From assembly GCA_024998815.1 (NCBI GenBank), contig JACEUQ010000002.1:1440501-1504500 (forward strand): a DNA stretch of 64,000 nucleotides, written 5' to 3'. This DNA is from Opitutus sp. (GTDB lineage: Bacteria; Verrucomicrobiota; Verrucomicrobiia; Opitutales; Opitutaceae). The notes beneath the pieces are model-generated. The model had not been told where the DNA came from and ran no database searches. It worked only from the letters and a program-made list of their open reading frames with translations. A program made the position numbers and the translations under genes. Shown here one piece after another: positions 18,101-28,330 of the stretch (position 1 is the stretch's first letter; each line of letters starts with the position of its first letter).

Positions 18101-19642
18101 TTACTCCCACTCGATGGTCGCCGGTGGCTTGGAGCTGATGTCGAGCACGACACGGCTCACGCCGCGCACCTCGTTGGTGATGCGCGAGGAGATTTTCTGC
18201 AGCAGGTCGTAGGGCAAACGCGTCCAGTCGGCAGTCATCGCATCGATGCTCTCCACGATGCGCAGGCCGATCACGTAGGAGTAGTTACGCTCATCGCCGA
18301 CCACGCCGACCGTTTTGACGGGAATAAACACGGCAAAGGACTGCCAGACCTTCCAGTACCAGCCATTGGACATCATCTCCTCCTGGAGAATGAAGTCGGC
18401 GTTGCGCAAGATTTCGAGACGCTCCTTGGTGATTTCACCGACGACACGCACGCCGAGACCCGGGCCGGGGAACGGCTGACGCCAGACGACCTCGCGGGGC
18501 AGCCCGCAGGCTTCACCCACCGCGCGCACCTCGTCCTTGAAGAGCTCACGCAGGGGCTCGAGCAGCTTGAGCTTCATGCGCTCGGGCAGGCCGCCGACGT
18601 TGTGGTGCGATTTGATGAGCGCGGCTGGGTTGCCGGCAATCGCCACGCTCTCGATCACGTCAGGGTAAAGCGTGCCTTGGGCGAGGAAGTCGGCGCCGCC
18701 GATGGATTTGAGGGATTTCTCAAACACTTCGACAAAGGTGCGGCCGATGATTTTGCGCTTTTGCTCGGGATCGGTGATCCCCTTCAGGCGGCGCAGGAAC
18801 AGCGCGGAGGCATCGACGACACGCACGTCGATTTTGAAATTACGCGCGTACAGCGACTCGACGACCTCACGCTCGCCTTTGCGCAGGAGGCCGTTGTCGA
18901 CAAACACACAGGTTAACTGCTTGCCGATGGCCTTGTGAATAAGCGCGGCAGCAACCGAGGAGTCGACGCCGCCAGACAGGCCGAGGAGCACGCGGGATTT
19001 CTTGCCGACGGTGGCCTTGATCGAGGCGACAGACTGGTTAATGAAATCAGCGGTGGTCCAGTCTTGGGACGCTTTGCAAACGCCGACCAAGAAGTTGCGG
19101 ATCACATCGGTGCCGCGCTCGCTGTGAGAAACCTCGGGGTGAAACTGAATGCCGTAAAAGTTGCGCTTGGCGTCCTCGATGACTGCGTACTCGGAATTGT
19201 CGGTGGTGCCGATGGCCGTGAAGCCGGGCGGCAGCTTGATGAGGCGGTCGCCGTGGGAGTTCCAAACGTTTAGCTTTTTGGGCAGCTTGGAAAAAAGGCG
19301 CCCCGATTTTTGAATCGTGAGGGTGCCGTGGCCGTATTCGCGGTGGTCGCTCTTGGACACCTCGCCGCCGAGCAGATGCCCCATGAGCTGAATGCCGTAG
19401 CAGATGCCGAGAATGGGCACGCCCATGTCGAACAGCGCCTTGTCAGGGATCGGGGCCTTTTTGGAAAACACCGAGCTGGGACCACCCGAAAGAATGATGC
19501 CCACCACGCCGTCCTTGCGCAGCTCTTCTGCGGTCACCGTGTAGTGATAAAGTTTGGAGTACACCTGGCACTCGCGGATACGGCGGGCGATGATCTGCGT
19601 GTACTGGGAACCGAAATCAATGACTGCGATGGTCTGTGGCAT
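18101..19642 (-). CDS. guaA: GMP synthase (glutamine-hydrolysing)
   Basis: A 513-residue enzyme that aminates XMP to GMP. The N-terminal amidotransferase has the nucleophile in [15 protein letters not shown] and the [14 protein letters not shown] His-Glu pair. The ATP-pyrophosphatase domain has the PP-loop [15 protein letters not shown]. The dimerisation domain ends with [18 protein letters not shown], the exact family C-terminus. Length is standard. It stands alone between repeat-rich gaps. Confidence 0.98.
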   Translation of the reverse strand: MPQTIAVIDFGSQYTQIIARRIRECQVYSKLYHYTVTAEELRKDGVVGIILSGGPSSVFSKKAPIPDKALFDMGVPILGICYGIQLMGHLLGGEVSKSDHREYGHGTLTIQKSGRLFSKLPKKLNVWNSHGDRLIKLPPGFTAIGTTDNSEYAVIEDAKRNFYGIQFHPEVSHSERGTDVIRNFLVGVCKASQDWTTADFINQSVASIKATVGKKSRVLLGLSGGVDSSVAAALIHKAIGKQLTCVFVDNGLLRKGEREVVESLYARNFKIDVRVVDASALFLRRLKGITDPEQKRKIIGRTFVEVFEKSLKSIGGADFLAQGTLYPDVIESVAIAGNPAALIKSHHNVGGLPERMKLKLLEPLRELFKDEVRAVGEACGLPREVVWRQPFPGPGLGVRVVGEITKERLEILRNADFILQEEMMSNGWYWKVWQSFAVFIPVKTVGVVGDERNYSYVIGLRIVESIDAMTADWTRLPYDLLQKISSRITNEVRGVSRVVLDISSKPPATIEWE

Positions 19643-19745
19643 GTAGGAAAAAAAGCGAAAAGGCGTGAGGGATAGGTAAAATGAAGCGGCAACCGTGGGC
19701 GAACGGGGCGCACCGTGTCAATGCGTCGGCGGCAGTGAGGGCAGG

Positions 19746-19970
19746 TTAAAAGCGAAGGCGGTCATTGTCCTGCTTGCAATTGGGACAGGCGCCGGAGTCG
19801 ACCTCACCGCGGACGAAATAAAGGTGGCTGCAGCGGACGCAGCAAAACGAAGTACGCCGGCGTTCGCCCTCAAAGCGGGCATGATCGCGGCGATCGTAGT
19901 AGAGCCAAAGGCCAAGAAACACGGCTGCGACCAACGAACAGTAGATGAATGACGCGATTTGCAGGCCCAT
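19746..19970 (-). CDS. Small membrane protein with C-terminal zinc ribbon
   Basis: 74 residues starting at ATG 19970 (MGLQIASFIYCS). One membrane segment (about residues 4-23, ending in GLWLYYDRRDH) is followed by a CxxC ... CxxC ribbon (CVRCSHLYFVRGEVDSGACPNC) and a short basic tail. An upstream in-frame reading adds 25 atypical residues. Function unknown; probably a membrane-anchored zinc-ribbon protein. Confidence 0.7.
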   Translation of the reverse strand: MGLQIASFIYCSLVAAVFLGLWLYYDRRDHARFEGERRRTSFCCVRCSHLYFVRGEVDSGACPNCKQDNDRLRF

Positions 19971-20062
19971 GAAAACCGTAATGAAGGCAACACCGGCGCA
20001 AGAGCGCCAGCAGGGAATCACGCCGCGATCCAATCCCACCTGCATAAGTTAAAACCGGATAA

Positions 20063-20150
20063 TTTAGCCGCAAAAATGCGCAGAAGTCGCAAATGGCAAC
20101 CCCTCTGCAATCATCCGTTTTTTGCGCCGCTTGCGCCTCTTTGCGGCCAC
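20063..20150. repeat. Decayed nonamer word repeat
   Basis: A degenerate inverted pair of the TTTAGCCGCAAAA / TTTTGCGCCGC type, related to clearer copies at 33166-33245 and 54283-54362. It is adjacent to the MITE-like element at 20208. Confidence 0.6.
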
Positions 20151-20207
20151 TCTCCGTTTTTTGGGCGCGGTGGATTGATGCCCATCCGCAGGTCTGACGA
20201 TCTTTGC

Positions 20208-20394
20208 GTTAAACCTGATTTCCGAAGCTCAAACCAACCACAGATTACACAGATTACACAGATACAATCCATTATGAGGTAAACGGACTCACCTTGCCCC
20301 CCTTTTTTTCATCCTGTCTTCAAATTCAGTAACACTCTGTTATCTGTGCTCATCTGTGCATTCCGTGGTTAAAACTTCGGAGTTCGGGTTAAAA
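20208..20394. mobile_element. MITE-like 180-bp element, copy A
   Basis: A 180-bp sequence bounded by GTTAAAC (20208-20214) and GTTAAAA (20388-20394). Its imperfect terminal inverted repeats are CTGATTTCCGAAG and its complement CTTCGGAGTTCGG. The core has ACACAGATT words on one side and ATCTGTGC words on the other. A second copy, about 92% identical by eye, is at 37801-37987. It carries no gene. Its right end supplies the stop codon of the DUF2062 gene. Confidence 0.85.
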
Positions 20395-20940
20395 ATCGCC
20401 TCTCTCTCTGCCTCCCCGCCCCGGCCCAAGTGAGGGGCGTTTTTTCAGCGGCATGTGCCAAAAGTTTTTGAGCACCCCATAGCCTAGCAGGCCGATGGCA
20501 ACGCCGAGTACGACGGCCCCCAGGTACAGCGAGAAGAGCGAATCCCCGGTGAACACCCCGAGGGGCGAGTGGGTGACTTTATGCCAAACCTCGGAGGGCC
20601 GGTTTCCGCGCACTACCTCGCCGACAAAATAACACGCGGGCAGGTGCACCGGCGCGGTCAGGGGCGTCGAAAGAAACTGCAGGACAATGCACAGCAGCAG
20701 GTTTCCGCGAAAGAAGATCGCGGCAATGCAGGCCAGCACCGACTGAAGCGGAAGAAACGGAATTATGGTAATGGGGAAGCCCACCAACCAGGCGCGCGCC
20801 AGAGATTCGCGCGTGGGTTTCCACAGGGTTTTGTCTAGCAAGCGGTCGCCCAAGCGCGTGTGCAGCCAGGTTCCACGCAACCGGCTGCGGGAAAGCCGAC
20901 TACGATGCAACAAGCGCAATATCCAGTAGGGAAAACGCAT
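20389..20940 (-). CDS. DUF2062 membrane protein
   Basis: A 183-residue protein with the DUF2062 pattern: ARAWLVGFPITIIPFLPLQSVLACIAAIFFRGNLLLCIVLQFLSTPLTAPVHLPACYFVG, then a second hydrophobic segment (GAVVLGVAIGLLGYGVL). Function unknown. It lies 3 bp downstream of the CNNM/CBS gene, so it is co-transcribed. The stop TAA lies inside the end of the adjacent MITE-like element, so the original C-terminus may have been altered; the tail RPSLGPGRGGRERGDF looks unconserved. Confidence 0.85.
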   Translation of the reverse strand: MRFPYWILRLLHRSRLSRSRLRGTWLHTRLGDRLLDKTLWKPTRESLARAWLVGFPITIIPFLPLQSVLACIAAIFFRGNLLLCIVLQFLSTPLTAPVHLPACYFVGEVVRGNRPSEVWHKVTHSPLGVFTGDSLFSLYLGAVVLGVAIGLLGYGVLKNFWHMPLKKRPSLGPGRGGRERGDF

Positions 20941-20943
20941 GCT

Positions 20944-22281
20944 TTAGGCGGACTTGGGCCCCGGTAAACTCGCCGCTCCCGGGGGCAACGGGATTTTGGC
21001 GAGCAGCACCTTGTCCACACGGTTTCGGTCCATGTCCACCACCTCGAAGCGCCAACCATGGCAGGTGAAATGCTCGCCGGGACGCGGGATGTAGCCCATG
21101 CGATCGAGAACAAAACCGCCAAGGGTCTCAAAATCCTCGTCCTCCTCGCCGGGCAGCGTCGGCAGCTCGAAACGGCGGCGCAGTTCGCCCACCTCCAGGC
21201 TGCCATCGACCAGCCAGGAGCCGTCGTCGCGTTGCACGGCGTCGGGCGAGACCCGGTCGCCGGGCTCGGGCAGGTCGCCGACAATCGCCTCCATCACGTC
21301 GATGAGCGTCACCAGGCCTTGCACACTGCCGAATTCATCGGTGACGAGGGCGAGGTGTTTACCGGATTTCTTAAACCCGTCGAGCAGCTGCACCACATGC
21401 ACGGTCTGCGGCACCACGAGCGGCTGAGTGAGGTGATTGCGGATGTCATTGGCGACCCCAGCGGCAGCGTTGGCCCAAAGGGATTTAACCGAGACCATGC
21501 CGATGACGTGATCGCGCGTGCCCTCGTAAACCGGGAAATGCGAATGCCCGCTGGTGACGATTTTGCGCCAGTTGACCTCCTCGGTGTCAGCGACGTTCAG
21601 CCAGACGATCTTGGTGCGGCGCGTCATGATTTCGGTCACGCAGCGCTCATCGAGCCGGAGCACACCCTCGACCATGGCCCGCTCGGCCCGGTGAAAAACT
21701 CCTGCGGTGGTGCCCTGCTCAATGAGGTTGGAAATTTCTTCCTCTGAGGGCGGTGCCTCCACGTCCTTGCCTAGGCCGAAAACTTTGAGAACGAGGTTAG
21801 TGGAGATCGTGAGAAACCAGACGGCGGGCGCGGCTAGGACGGCGAGGCCGGTCATCGGTTTGGCGATGAGCATGGCTCGCCCCTCGGGATTGCTGAGCGC
21901 AACGCGCTTGGGCACAAGTCCACCGATGATCAGTGAAAAGTAGGTGATCGCACCGACAACCACTAGGATGCTGATCCATTCAGCGTAAGGTGCCAGCGCC
22001 GGCAGGGTCTCAAGCCAGACCCTGAGTTGTTCGGAGAGCGTGGCACCGCCGAAGGTGCCGGCGAGGATGCCGACCAGCGTGATGCCGATCTGAACGGTGG
22101 AGAGAAAATTGGAGGGCTGCTGGGCAAGCGAGAGCGCGGCGCGCGCCTTCACGTTGCCCTCGTCGGCCAGGCTTTTGAGGCGGGCTTTGCGTGAGGACAC
22201 GACGGCGATCTCCGACATGGCAAAAACGCCATTGGCCAAAAGCAGAATGAAAATGATGAGGATTTCGCCGAAGAGAGTCAT
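20944..22281 (-). CDS. CNNM/CorC-family membrane protein with CBS domains
   Basis: A 445-residue hemolysin-C-like protein, probably involved in divalent-cation (Mg/Co) transport. An N-terminal DUF21 domain with about four membrane segments (residues 1-190) is followed by two CBS domains (VTEIMTRRTKIVWLNVAD ... FPVYEGTRDHVIGMVSVK; LALVTDEFGSVQGLVTLIDVMEAIVGDLPEPGD) and a CorC/HlyC domain (DGSWLVDGSLEVGELRRRFELP). Typical length and order. Confidence 0.94.
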   Translation of the reverse strand: MTLFGEILIIFILLLANGVFAMSEIAVVSSRKARLKSLADEGNVKARAALSLAQQPSNFLSTVQIGITLVGILAGTFGGATLSEQLRVWLETLPALAPYAEWISILVVVGAITYFSLIIGGLVPKRVALSNPEGRAMLIAKPMTGLAVLAAPAVWFLTISTNLVLKVFGLGKDVEAPPSEEEISNLIEQGTTAGVFHRAERAMVEGVLRLDERCVTEIMTRRTKIVWLNVADTEEVNWRKIVTSGHSHFPVYEGTRDHVIGMVSVKSLWANAAAGVANDIRNHLTQPLVVPQTVHVVQLLDGFKKSGKHLALVTDEFGSVQGLVTLIDVMEAIVGDLPEPGDRVSPDAVQRDDGSWLVDGSLEVGELRRRFELPTLPGEEDEDFETLGGFVLDRMGYIPRPGEHFTCHGWRFEVVDMDRNRVDKVLLAKIPLPPGAASLPGPKSA

Positions 22282-22463
22282 AAGTCGCAGCCCGCCCGGT
22301 AAACCGTGGACAGGTGAGCGTCGGCCAAGTGGGGCGTGATGCCAGCGGAAGACGAGGGAAAAACCGCGGGGAAAGGCCCGTTCGGTTTAAGCCGTTTTGC
22401 GTAGCGGGAATTGAAGATGAACCTCAAGTAACCCTCCGTGTCGTCCGAGCTCGGCTCCGTAAA

Positions 22464-22580
22464 GTAGCGCAGACTTCCAGTCTGCAGCAGCTTCTTGCGA
22501 GTGAGGAGCAGACTGGGAAGTCTGCGCTACTTTTCCCGAAACCGGCCCACACGGAGGGACGACCTCCGTGTCGTCCGCTG
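22464..22580. repeat. Paired CAGACT palindromes and CACGGAGG palindrome
   Basis: Two inverted GCGCAGACTTCCAGTCTGC copies (22464-22485, 22508-22530), then an ACGGAGGGACGACCTCCGT palindrome (22552-22571). They occupy most of the 355-bp gap 22282-22636 between cysK and the CNNM gene. No gene is seen. Confidence 0.85.
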
Positions 22581-22636
22581 GTGTCAACAAAGCCCCGAGG
22601 CGCACGATTTAAACGCGTCGGGGCCACCAACCGCGC

Positions 22637-23623
22637 TTACTGCGCGGCGGGCGTAGTGATGAACTCGGCGATGTTGTCGCTCTCGACGTCGATATCGGCG
22701 AACAACCACGAGGACAGGTAACGCTCGGTCGACGACGGGATGATCACGACGATCTTCTTGCCCTTGTTCTCGGGGCGCTTGGCCAACTCCAGCGCGGCGA
22801 AAATCGCGGCACCCGAGCTGATGCCCACCGGAATACCGTCGAGCTTGATCGTCTCTTTGGAGACGGGGCCGGACTGGTCTTCCTTCACCTGGATGATCTC
22901 GTCGATGATCTTGGTGTTGAGCACGGCCGGGATGAAGCCGGCACCGATGCCTTGCAGCTTGTGCGGGCCAGGCGAACCACCAGAGAGCACCGGCGAACCA
23001 GCGGGCTCGACCGCCACGATCTTGATCGCGGGATTCTTGGCTTTGAGCACTTCGCCCACACCGGTGATGGTGCCACCGGTGCCGACGCCGGCGACGAGGA
23101 TGTCGACCAAACCGTCGGTGTCGTTCCAGATTTCCAAGGCGGTGGTCGCGCGGTGGATGGCGGGATTATCGGGGTTAGCGAACTGCTGAAGGATGACGCT
23201 GTTGGCGATCTGCTTGTTGAGCTCTTCGGCTTTGGCGATGGCACCCTTCATGCCCTTGGGCCCTTCGGTCAGAACCAGCTTGGCGCCGAGGATCTTGAGC
23301 AGCTTGCGGCGCTCCAAAGACATCGTCTCGGGCATGGTCAGGATCAGCTTGAGGCCCTTGGCGGCGGCGGCGAAGGCCAGCGCGATGCCGGTGTTGCCGG
23401 AGGTCGGCTCGATCAGAATCGTGTTCTGGTTGATGCGGCCGGACTTGAGCGCCTCCTCGATCATGTGGTTGCCGATACGGTCTTTAACCGAGGACAACGG
23501 GTTGAAAAACTCCAGCTTGAGGAGGATTTCGGCCTGGGCACCGTGAGCGGCGGCGGTGCGGTTGAGGCGAACCAACGGGGTGTTGCCGATGGTGTCGGTG
23601 ATGTTGTTGTAGATACGAGCCAT
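22637..23623 (-). CDS. cysK: Cysteine synthase A
   Basis: A 328-residue PLP enzyme (O-acetylserine sulfhydrylase) that makes cysteine from sulfide. It shows [15 protein letters not shown], the PLP lysine in [28 protein letters not shown] and [16 protein letters not shown]. The C-terminus is slightly extended. It is the last gene of the sulfate-uptake cluster on the minus strand, 117 bp after cysA, coupling sulfate import to cysteine formation. Confidence 0.97.
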   Translation of the reverse strand: MARIYNNITDTIGNTPLVRLNRTAAAHGAQAEILLKLEFFNPLSSVKDRIGNHMIEEALKSGRINQNTILIEPTSGNTGIALAFAAAAKGLKLILTMPETMSLERRKLLKILGAKLVLTEGPKGMKGAIAKAEELNKQIANSVILQQFANPDNPAIHRATTALEIWNDTDGLVDILVAGVGTGGTITGVGEVLKAKNPAIKIVAVEPAGSPVLSGGSPGPHKLQGIGAGFIPAVLNTKIIDEIIQVKEDQSGPVSKETIKLDGIPVGISSGAAIFAALELAKRPENKGKKIVVIIPSSTERYLSSWLFADIDVESDNIAEFITTPAAQ

Positions 23624-23740
23624 GGTGGTGGTGGGTTTAGGTGAAAAAAGGTGAAAAAGGCGGAAAGGGGATGGAGAAAGGAAACGTACGGACAGGGAAA
23701 TTCGTTTGGGAAATAGTCAGGGCAACGGGGCGAGGGTTGC

Positions 23741-24787
23741 TTAAATTGCGTAGTCTTCGGTGAACAGCCGGCTGCGGCGCACGCGCAGCAGAACGGGGTC
23801 ACGCGGCTGAAGGGCCAGTTCTTCGAGCAACGCCCGGCCCAGCTCGATGTCGATCAACTCGTTGGATCCGCGCCGGGCGGTCACCCGCGCCACCGAACCG
23901 GCGGAGTGGATCGTCTCGACCACGGCAACCTCACCCTCGACGCCGACGCGGTAGCGCAAAATCTCCAGCTCGTGCGGGCGCACGTAGGCGATCTTGGTGT
24001 CGGTAAACGGCCCGCCGGCCCCCTCGGGGGCGAGTCCGCGCCAGGGCAACTGGAGGCGGTTCACGTTGCCCAAAAAGTTGTAAACAAAGGGCGAGGCCGG
24101 GTGATCGTAGACGTCTTGGGGCGTGCCGATTTGCTCCACCTTGGCGTTGTTCATAACGACCACCTCGTCGGCGATTTCCAGCGCCTCCTCCTGGTCGTGG
24201 GTAACGAACAGGGTGGTCAGGTTGATCTCTTCGTGGAACTGGCGCAGCCAGCGGCGCAGCTCTTTGCGGACCTTGGCGTCAAGCGCCCCAAACGGCTCGT
24301 CGAGCAACAAGACCTTGGGCTCGACCGCGAGGGCGCGGGCCAGGGCGACGCGCTGGCGCTGGCCGCCGGAGAGCTGCGAGGGGAAACGCTGGCCGAGGTT
24401 GTCGAGCTGGACGAGCTTGAGCAGCTTGTTCACCCGGTCGGCGATCTCGCTTTTGGCGGGGCGATCGGCGCGTTTGCGCACATCCAGGCCGAAGGCGATG
24501 TTCTCGGCGACGGTCATGTGGCGGAACAGCGCGTAGTGTTGAAACACAAAGCCGACGCCGCGCTTGCCGGCGGGCACTTGGGTGACGTCCTCGCCGTGAA
24601 AGCCGATCTGGCCGCTGCCCTCGTCGGCAAACTCCAGCCCGGCGATGATGCGCAGCAGCGTGGTCTTGCCGGAGCCGGACGGGCCGAGCAGCGCCACCAG
24701 CTTGCCCGCGGGCACGTTCAGGTTGACGCCGTCGAGCGCTTTGTAGGCCCCGAAGGTTTTTTTGATGTTTTTGGCAGTGATGCTCAT
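23741..24787 (-). CDS. cysA: Sulfate/thiosulfate ABC transporter ATPase
   Basis: A 348-residue ABC ATPase energising sulfate import. It has Walker A (GPSGSGKTT), Q-loop ([13 protein letters not shown]), signature [15 protein letters not shown], Walker [13 protein letters not shown] and a C-terminal TOBE-like region (residues 235-348). The ATG at 24787 overlaps the TGA of a repeat-encoded reading frame (ATGA) that begins at the cysW stop. The 22-copy heptamer array therefore separates it from cysW. Confidence 0.96.
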   Translation of the reverse strand: MSITAKNIKKTFGAYKALDGVNLNVPAGKLVALLGPSGSGKTTLLRIIAGLEFADEGSGQIGFHGEDVTQVPAGKRGVGFVFQHYALFRHMTVAENIAFGLDVRKRADRPAKSEIADRVNKLLKLVQLDNLGQRFPSQLSGGQRQRVALARALAVEPKVLLLDEPFGALDAKVRKELRRWLRQFHEEINLTTLFVTHDQEEALEIADEVVVMNNAKVEQIGTPQDVYDHPASPFVYNFLGNVNRLQLPWRGLAPEGAGGPFTDTKIAYVRPHELEILRYRVGVEGEVAVVETIHSAGSVARVTARRGSNELIDIELGRALLEELALQPRDPVLLRVRRSRLFTEDYAI

Positions 24788-24820
24788 GCGGGATCGGGCG
24801 AAAGTCGGAGATCTGAGATG

Positions 24821-24974
24821 TCTGATGTCTGATGTCTGATGTCTGATGTCTGATGTCTGATGTCTGATGTCTGATGTCTGATGTCTGATGTCTGATGTCT
24901 GATGTCTGATGTCTGATGTCTGATGTCTGATGTCTGATGTCTGATGTCTGATGTCTGATGTCTGATGTCTGATG
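24821..24974. repeat. Perfect tandem array of 22 TCTGATG heptamers
   Basis: Twenty-two uninterrupted identical 7-bp units (154 bp) between cysW and cysA. On the coding (minus) strand the array contains no stop in any frame and translates as a repeating RHQTSDI heptapeptide. A reading frame opening at a TTG that overlaps the cysW stop (TTGA) crosses the array and closes at a TGA overlapping the cysA start (ATGA). Confidence 0.97.
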
Positions 24975-24980
24975 TCCGGC

Positions 24981-25892
24981 TCAAGCCCGGCTGTTACGCC
25001 ACTCGATGACGGATTTCAAAACCAGGGTGACGATGGCCAGCAGCGCCAGTAAAGAGGCGACGGCGAAGGCGGCGGAAAAATGGTATTCGTTGTACAAAAT
25101 TTCGACGTGCAGCGGCATGGTGTTGGTCTCGCCGCGGATGTGGCCTGAAACCACCGACACAGCACCGAACTCGCCCATGGCACGGGCGTTGCACAGTACC
25201 ACGCCGTAGAAAAGCCCCCACTTGATGTTGGGTAACGTGACGCGCCAAAAGGTCTGCCAGCCGCTGGCACCGAGGGTGACGGCGGCGTATTCTTCGTCGG
25301 TGCCCTGGGCCTGCATCAGCGGAATGAGCTCACGGGCGACAAACGGGAAGGTGATAAAAATGGTGGCTAGGATGATGCCGGGCGTGGCGTAGATGATCTG
25401 GAAATCCTGCCGATAAAGCCACTGCTGGAGCCAGGGAAACCAGACGTTTTCAGCGTTCAAATACTGGCCCAACCAGCCCTGGAGCCCAAACAGGAGCACA
25501 AAGATCATGCCGGCGATCACCGGCGAGACCGCGAAGGGCAGGTCGATGAGGGTGATGAGCACGCTTTTGCCGGGAAAACTAAACTTGGTGATGCACCAAG
25601 CCGCCGCCACGCCGAAGACGACGTTGGAGGGCACGGCGATGACGGCGGTGAGCAAGGTGAGTTTGATGGCCGCCAGCGCATCGGAATCCACCAGCGCCTG
25701 GAAAAACAAAACCACGCCCTTGCGCAACCCTTCGGCAAACACCGCGGTAAGCGGCAGCAGCACAAAGCCAAACAGGAACAGCAGCGCCACCGTGGTGAGC
25801 GACCAACGCACCCACGGGGCATCCTGCGTCACCCGCGAGGCGTGGCCGTGCGAGGAACCGGGTTTATGGAGGTGAGTGACGATGGAGGCCAT
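24981..25892 (-). CDS. cysW: Sulfate ABC transporter permease CysW
   Basis: A 303-residue inner-membrane permease with about six membrane segments. It carries the permease EAA loop ([29 protein letters not shown]) and the CysW-type segments [22 protein letters not shown] and [38 protein letters not shown] 25892 is preferred over an upstream TTG at 25925. It pairs with CysT; the two genes are separated by a heptamer inverted repeat, and the stop abuts the TCTGATG array. Confidence 0.95.
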   Translation of the reverse strand: MASIVTHLHKPGSSHGHASRVTQDAPWVRWSLTTVALLFLFGFVLLPLTAVFAEGLRKGVVLFFQALVDSDALAAIKLTLLTAVIAVPSNVVFGVAAAWCITKFSFPGKSVLITLIDLPFAVSPVIAGMIFVLLFGLQGWLGQYLNAENVWFPWLQQWLYRQDFQIIYATPGIILATIFITFPFVARELIPLMQAQGTDEEYAAVTLGASGWQTFWRVTLPNIKWGLFYGVVLCNARAMGEFGAVSVVSGHIRGETNTMPLHVEILYNEYHFSAAFAVASLLALLAIVTLVLKSVIEWRNSRA

Positions 25893-25920
25893 GCGGGAGG
25901 AGGAGGCGGAGGGCGGAAAA

Positions 25921-26157
25921 TCCAATGCTCAATGACCAAGGCCCAATTACCAATGACCAATTACCAATGACCAATGCTCAATGGCCAATGACCAATCCGT
26001 AGTGCGGAGGGGGCGGCTGGTTGAAGTTGGGCGTTTCATTATTGGTTATTGGTCATCGAGTCTTAGTCATTGGTCATTTCTCATTGGTCCTTGGTCATTA
26101 GTCATTTCTCATTGGTCCTTGGTCCTTGGGCATTGGGCATTGGTCCTTGCTCATTTC
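25921..26157. repeat. Inverted heptamer arrays between cysT and cysW
   Basis: The left arm has 11 units of the NCCAATN type (25921-25997). The right arm has 16 units of the TCATTGG type (26046-26157). A GC-rich linker of about 48 bp (with GTAGTGCGGAGG and GGTTGAAGTTGGG) lies between. This has the same architecture as 10423-10948 but carries no gene. It makes a very large potential hairpin inside the sulfate transport operon. Confidence 0.93.
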
Positions 26158-26170
26158 TCTGCCGCCTCGC

Positions 26171-27001
26171 CTAGATCTTGTGGTAGCGACGGCTCCACTT
26201 CTGCAACAGGTTAATGAGCAACAATAAAACGAAGGAAGATACGAGCATTACGGTGGCAATGGCGGTGGCGCCCTTGTAGTCGTATTGCTCCAGTTTTTCG
26301 ATGATCACGTGCGGCACGATCTGGGTTTTCATGGGCAAATTCGCCCCGATAAAAACCACCGAACCGTATTCGCCCAGGGACCGGGCAAACGCCATGGCGG
26401 TGCCGGCGATGAGCGCCGGCACCAGTTGCGGAATGATCACCTTAAACACGGTCTGAAAGCGGCTGGCGCCGAGGGTGGCCGAGGCTTCCTCCAACTCCGG
26501 CTCCAGCTCCTCAATGACCGGCTGGAGCGTGCGCACCACGAAGGGTAAACCGATAAAGGTCAGCGCTACAAAAACACCCAAGGGCGTGTAGGCGATCTGG
26601 ATGTCGTGGGGGGCCAACCAGCGGCCGATCCAGCCGGTCGGCCCATAAATCGTGGTCAACGCGATGCCCGCCACCGCCGTGGGCAGCGCGAAGGGCAGAT
26701 CCACCAGCGCATCCACCACCCGCTTGCCGGGGAACGTATAACGCACCAGCACCCACGCCACAATCAGCCCAAAAAACGAGTTAACCAGCGAGGCCGCCAA
26801 CGAGGCGAAAAAGGTGACCTTGTAGGCCGACACCACTAGGGGCGAACTCACCGACGCCCAAAACTCCGCCACCGTCATGCCCGAGGTTTTAATGAAAACG
26901 GCCGACAGCGGCAGCAGCACGATCAGGCTCAGGTAGGCGACCGTGAAGCCGAGCGAGAGGCCGAAGCCGGGCAGGATGGAACGTGAGGAACGGCTGGACA
27001 T
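26171..27001 (-). CDS. cysT: Sulfate ABC transporter permease CysT
   Basis: A 276-residue inner-membrane permease partner of CysW (also called CysU). It shows about six membrane segments, DLPFALPTAVAGIALTTIYG, the EAA loop (EEASATLGASRFQTVFKVIIPQLVPALIAG) and ARSLGEYGSVVFIGANLP. ATG 27001 gives MSSRSSRSILPGFGLSLGF, the usual N-terminus; a longer reading needs a TTG at 27091 close to the sbp stop. It is 93 bp downstream of sbp. Confidence 0.95.
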   Translation of the reverse strand: MSSRSSRSILPGFGLSLGFTVAYLSLIVLLPLSAVFIKTSGMTVAEFWASVSSPLVVSAYKVTFFASLAASLVNSFFGLIVAWVLVRYTFPGKRVVDALVDLPFALPTAVAGIALTTIYGPTGWIGRWLAPHDIQIAYTPLGVFVALTFIGLPFVVRTLQPVIEELEPELEEASATLGASRFQTVFKVIIPQLVPALIAGTAMAFARSLGEYGSVVFIGANLPMKTQIVPHVIIEKLEQYDYKGATAIATVMLVSSFVLLLLINLLQKWSRRYHKI

Positions 27002-27094
27002 CAAAGGTTGACGGAGTGGCGATATGGACGCGGTGGGCGCGAGGACAGGGGATGCTTTCGAGCTCGCGCCGGATGGCAAGGGTTTCGGCAAGGA

Positions 27095-28099
27095 TTACTG
27101 GCGCAGGTAGATCTGGTCGAAAGTGCCGTTGTCGGCGAAGTGGGTGGCGGCGGCCTTGGCCCAGCCCCCGAAGGCCGCATCGATGGTGAACAGCTCCAGG
27201 TTGGCGAAGACATTCGCGTACTTAGCTTTGGCCTTTTCTGAGGTTGGCCGGTAGTAGTGCTTGCCGATGATGTCCTGGGCCTCGTCGGAGTAGAGGTACT
27301 CCAAATAAGCCTTGGCGACTGCCTCGGTGCCCTTCCGTTTCACCACTCGGTCCACAATGCTCACCGAAGGCTGGGCGAGGATGCTCACGGAGGGCACGAC
27401 GATCTCGAACTTGTCGGGGCCAAACTCTTTGACCGCCAGGAACGCCTCGTTTTCCCACGAGATGAACACGTCGCCGATGCCGCGCTGCGCGAAGGTGGTG
27501 GTGGCGCCCCGGGCACCGGAATCAAGTACGGGCACGTTTTTGTAGATCTTGGCGACGAACTCCTTGGCCTTTTCATCGCTGCCATAGGTGCGACGGCCGT
27601 ATTCCCAGGCGGCCAGGTAGTTCCACTGCGCGCCGCCGGAGGTCTTCGGATTGGGCGTGATCACGGCGACGCCGGGCTGGGCCAAGTCAGCCCAGTCCTT
27701 GATTTTGCCATAGAACGGCGAGCTCTTGCGGACCAGGAAAACGATGGTGCTGGTGTAGGGCGCGGAGTCGTGCGGCAGGCGCTGCTGCCAGTTGGCCGGG
27801 ACGAGGTTGCCGTTTTTATGGAGCGCGTTGACGTCGTTGGCCAAGGCCAGCGTAACGACGTCGGCACGCAGGCCGTCGATGACCGAGCGGGCCTGTTTGC
27901 CGGAGCCGCCGTGGGATTGCTTTATTGTGACGGTGTCGCCGGTCTTGACCTTCCAGTGTTTGGCAAAAGCGGCGTTGTAATCGACGTAAAGCTCGCGGGT
28001 GGGGTCGTAGGAGACGTTGAGCAGCTCGATGTTTTTGGCGAGGGCCGTGCCGGCGAGGGCGACGGCGGCGAGAAGGGAGAGCAGAAATTTGAGTTTCAT
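27095..28099 (-). CDS. sbp: Periplasmic sulfate-binding protein
   Basis: A 334-residue substrate-binding protein with a signal peptide ([21 protein letters not shown], cleavage near residue 22). The mature start [14 protein letters not shown] and later segments [43 protein letters not shown] and [11 protein letters not shown] are diagnostic of the Sbp/CysP family. It delivers sulfate or thiosulfate to CysTWA. It is first in the transport gene order after the Rrf2 regulator. Confidence 0.96.
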   Translation of the reverse strand: MKLKFLLSLLAAVALAGTALAKNIELLNVSYDPTRELYVDYNAAFAKHWKVKTGDTVTIKQSHGGSGKQARSVIDGLRADVVTLALANDVNALHKNGNLVPANWQQRLPHDSAPYTSTIVFLVRKSSPFYGKIKDWADLAQPGVAVITPNPKTSGGAQWNYLAAWEYGRRTYGSDEKAKEFVAKIYKNVPVLDSGARGATTTFAQRGIGDVFISWENEAFLAVKEFGPDKFEIVVPSVSILAQPSVSIVDRVVKRKGTEAVAKAYLEYLYSDEAQDIIGKHYYRPTSEKAKAKYANVFANLELFTIDAAFGGWAKAAATHFADNGTFDQIYLRQ

Positions 28100-28330
28100 G
28101 ATGCTGGAATGAAGCAGGCGTGAAAGGGGGCGAGTGGAAGGATTAAACGATGGTCGGCGCGGGAACGGAGGGAGGGAGACGGGAGACCTGCCGCACCGCG
28201 CTATGTTTCAATTAATAAGGCTAGCGGGTCTTTTCGCTACGCTCGCTCTGGCGGACGATGGCGAGCCCAACGGGCAATGTGGATTTAGCGGAATGGGAGG
28301 TGGGGGCGCTCATGATGCGGACGATCGCCG

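Noticed and set aside
24784-24984. RHQTSDI-repeat protein
   Set aside because: Wholly encoded by the heptamer array, with a TTG start; treated as a possible coupling frame, not a gene.
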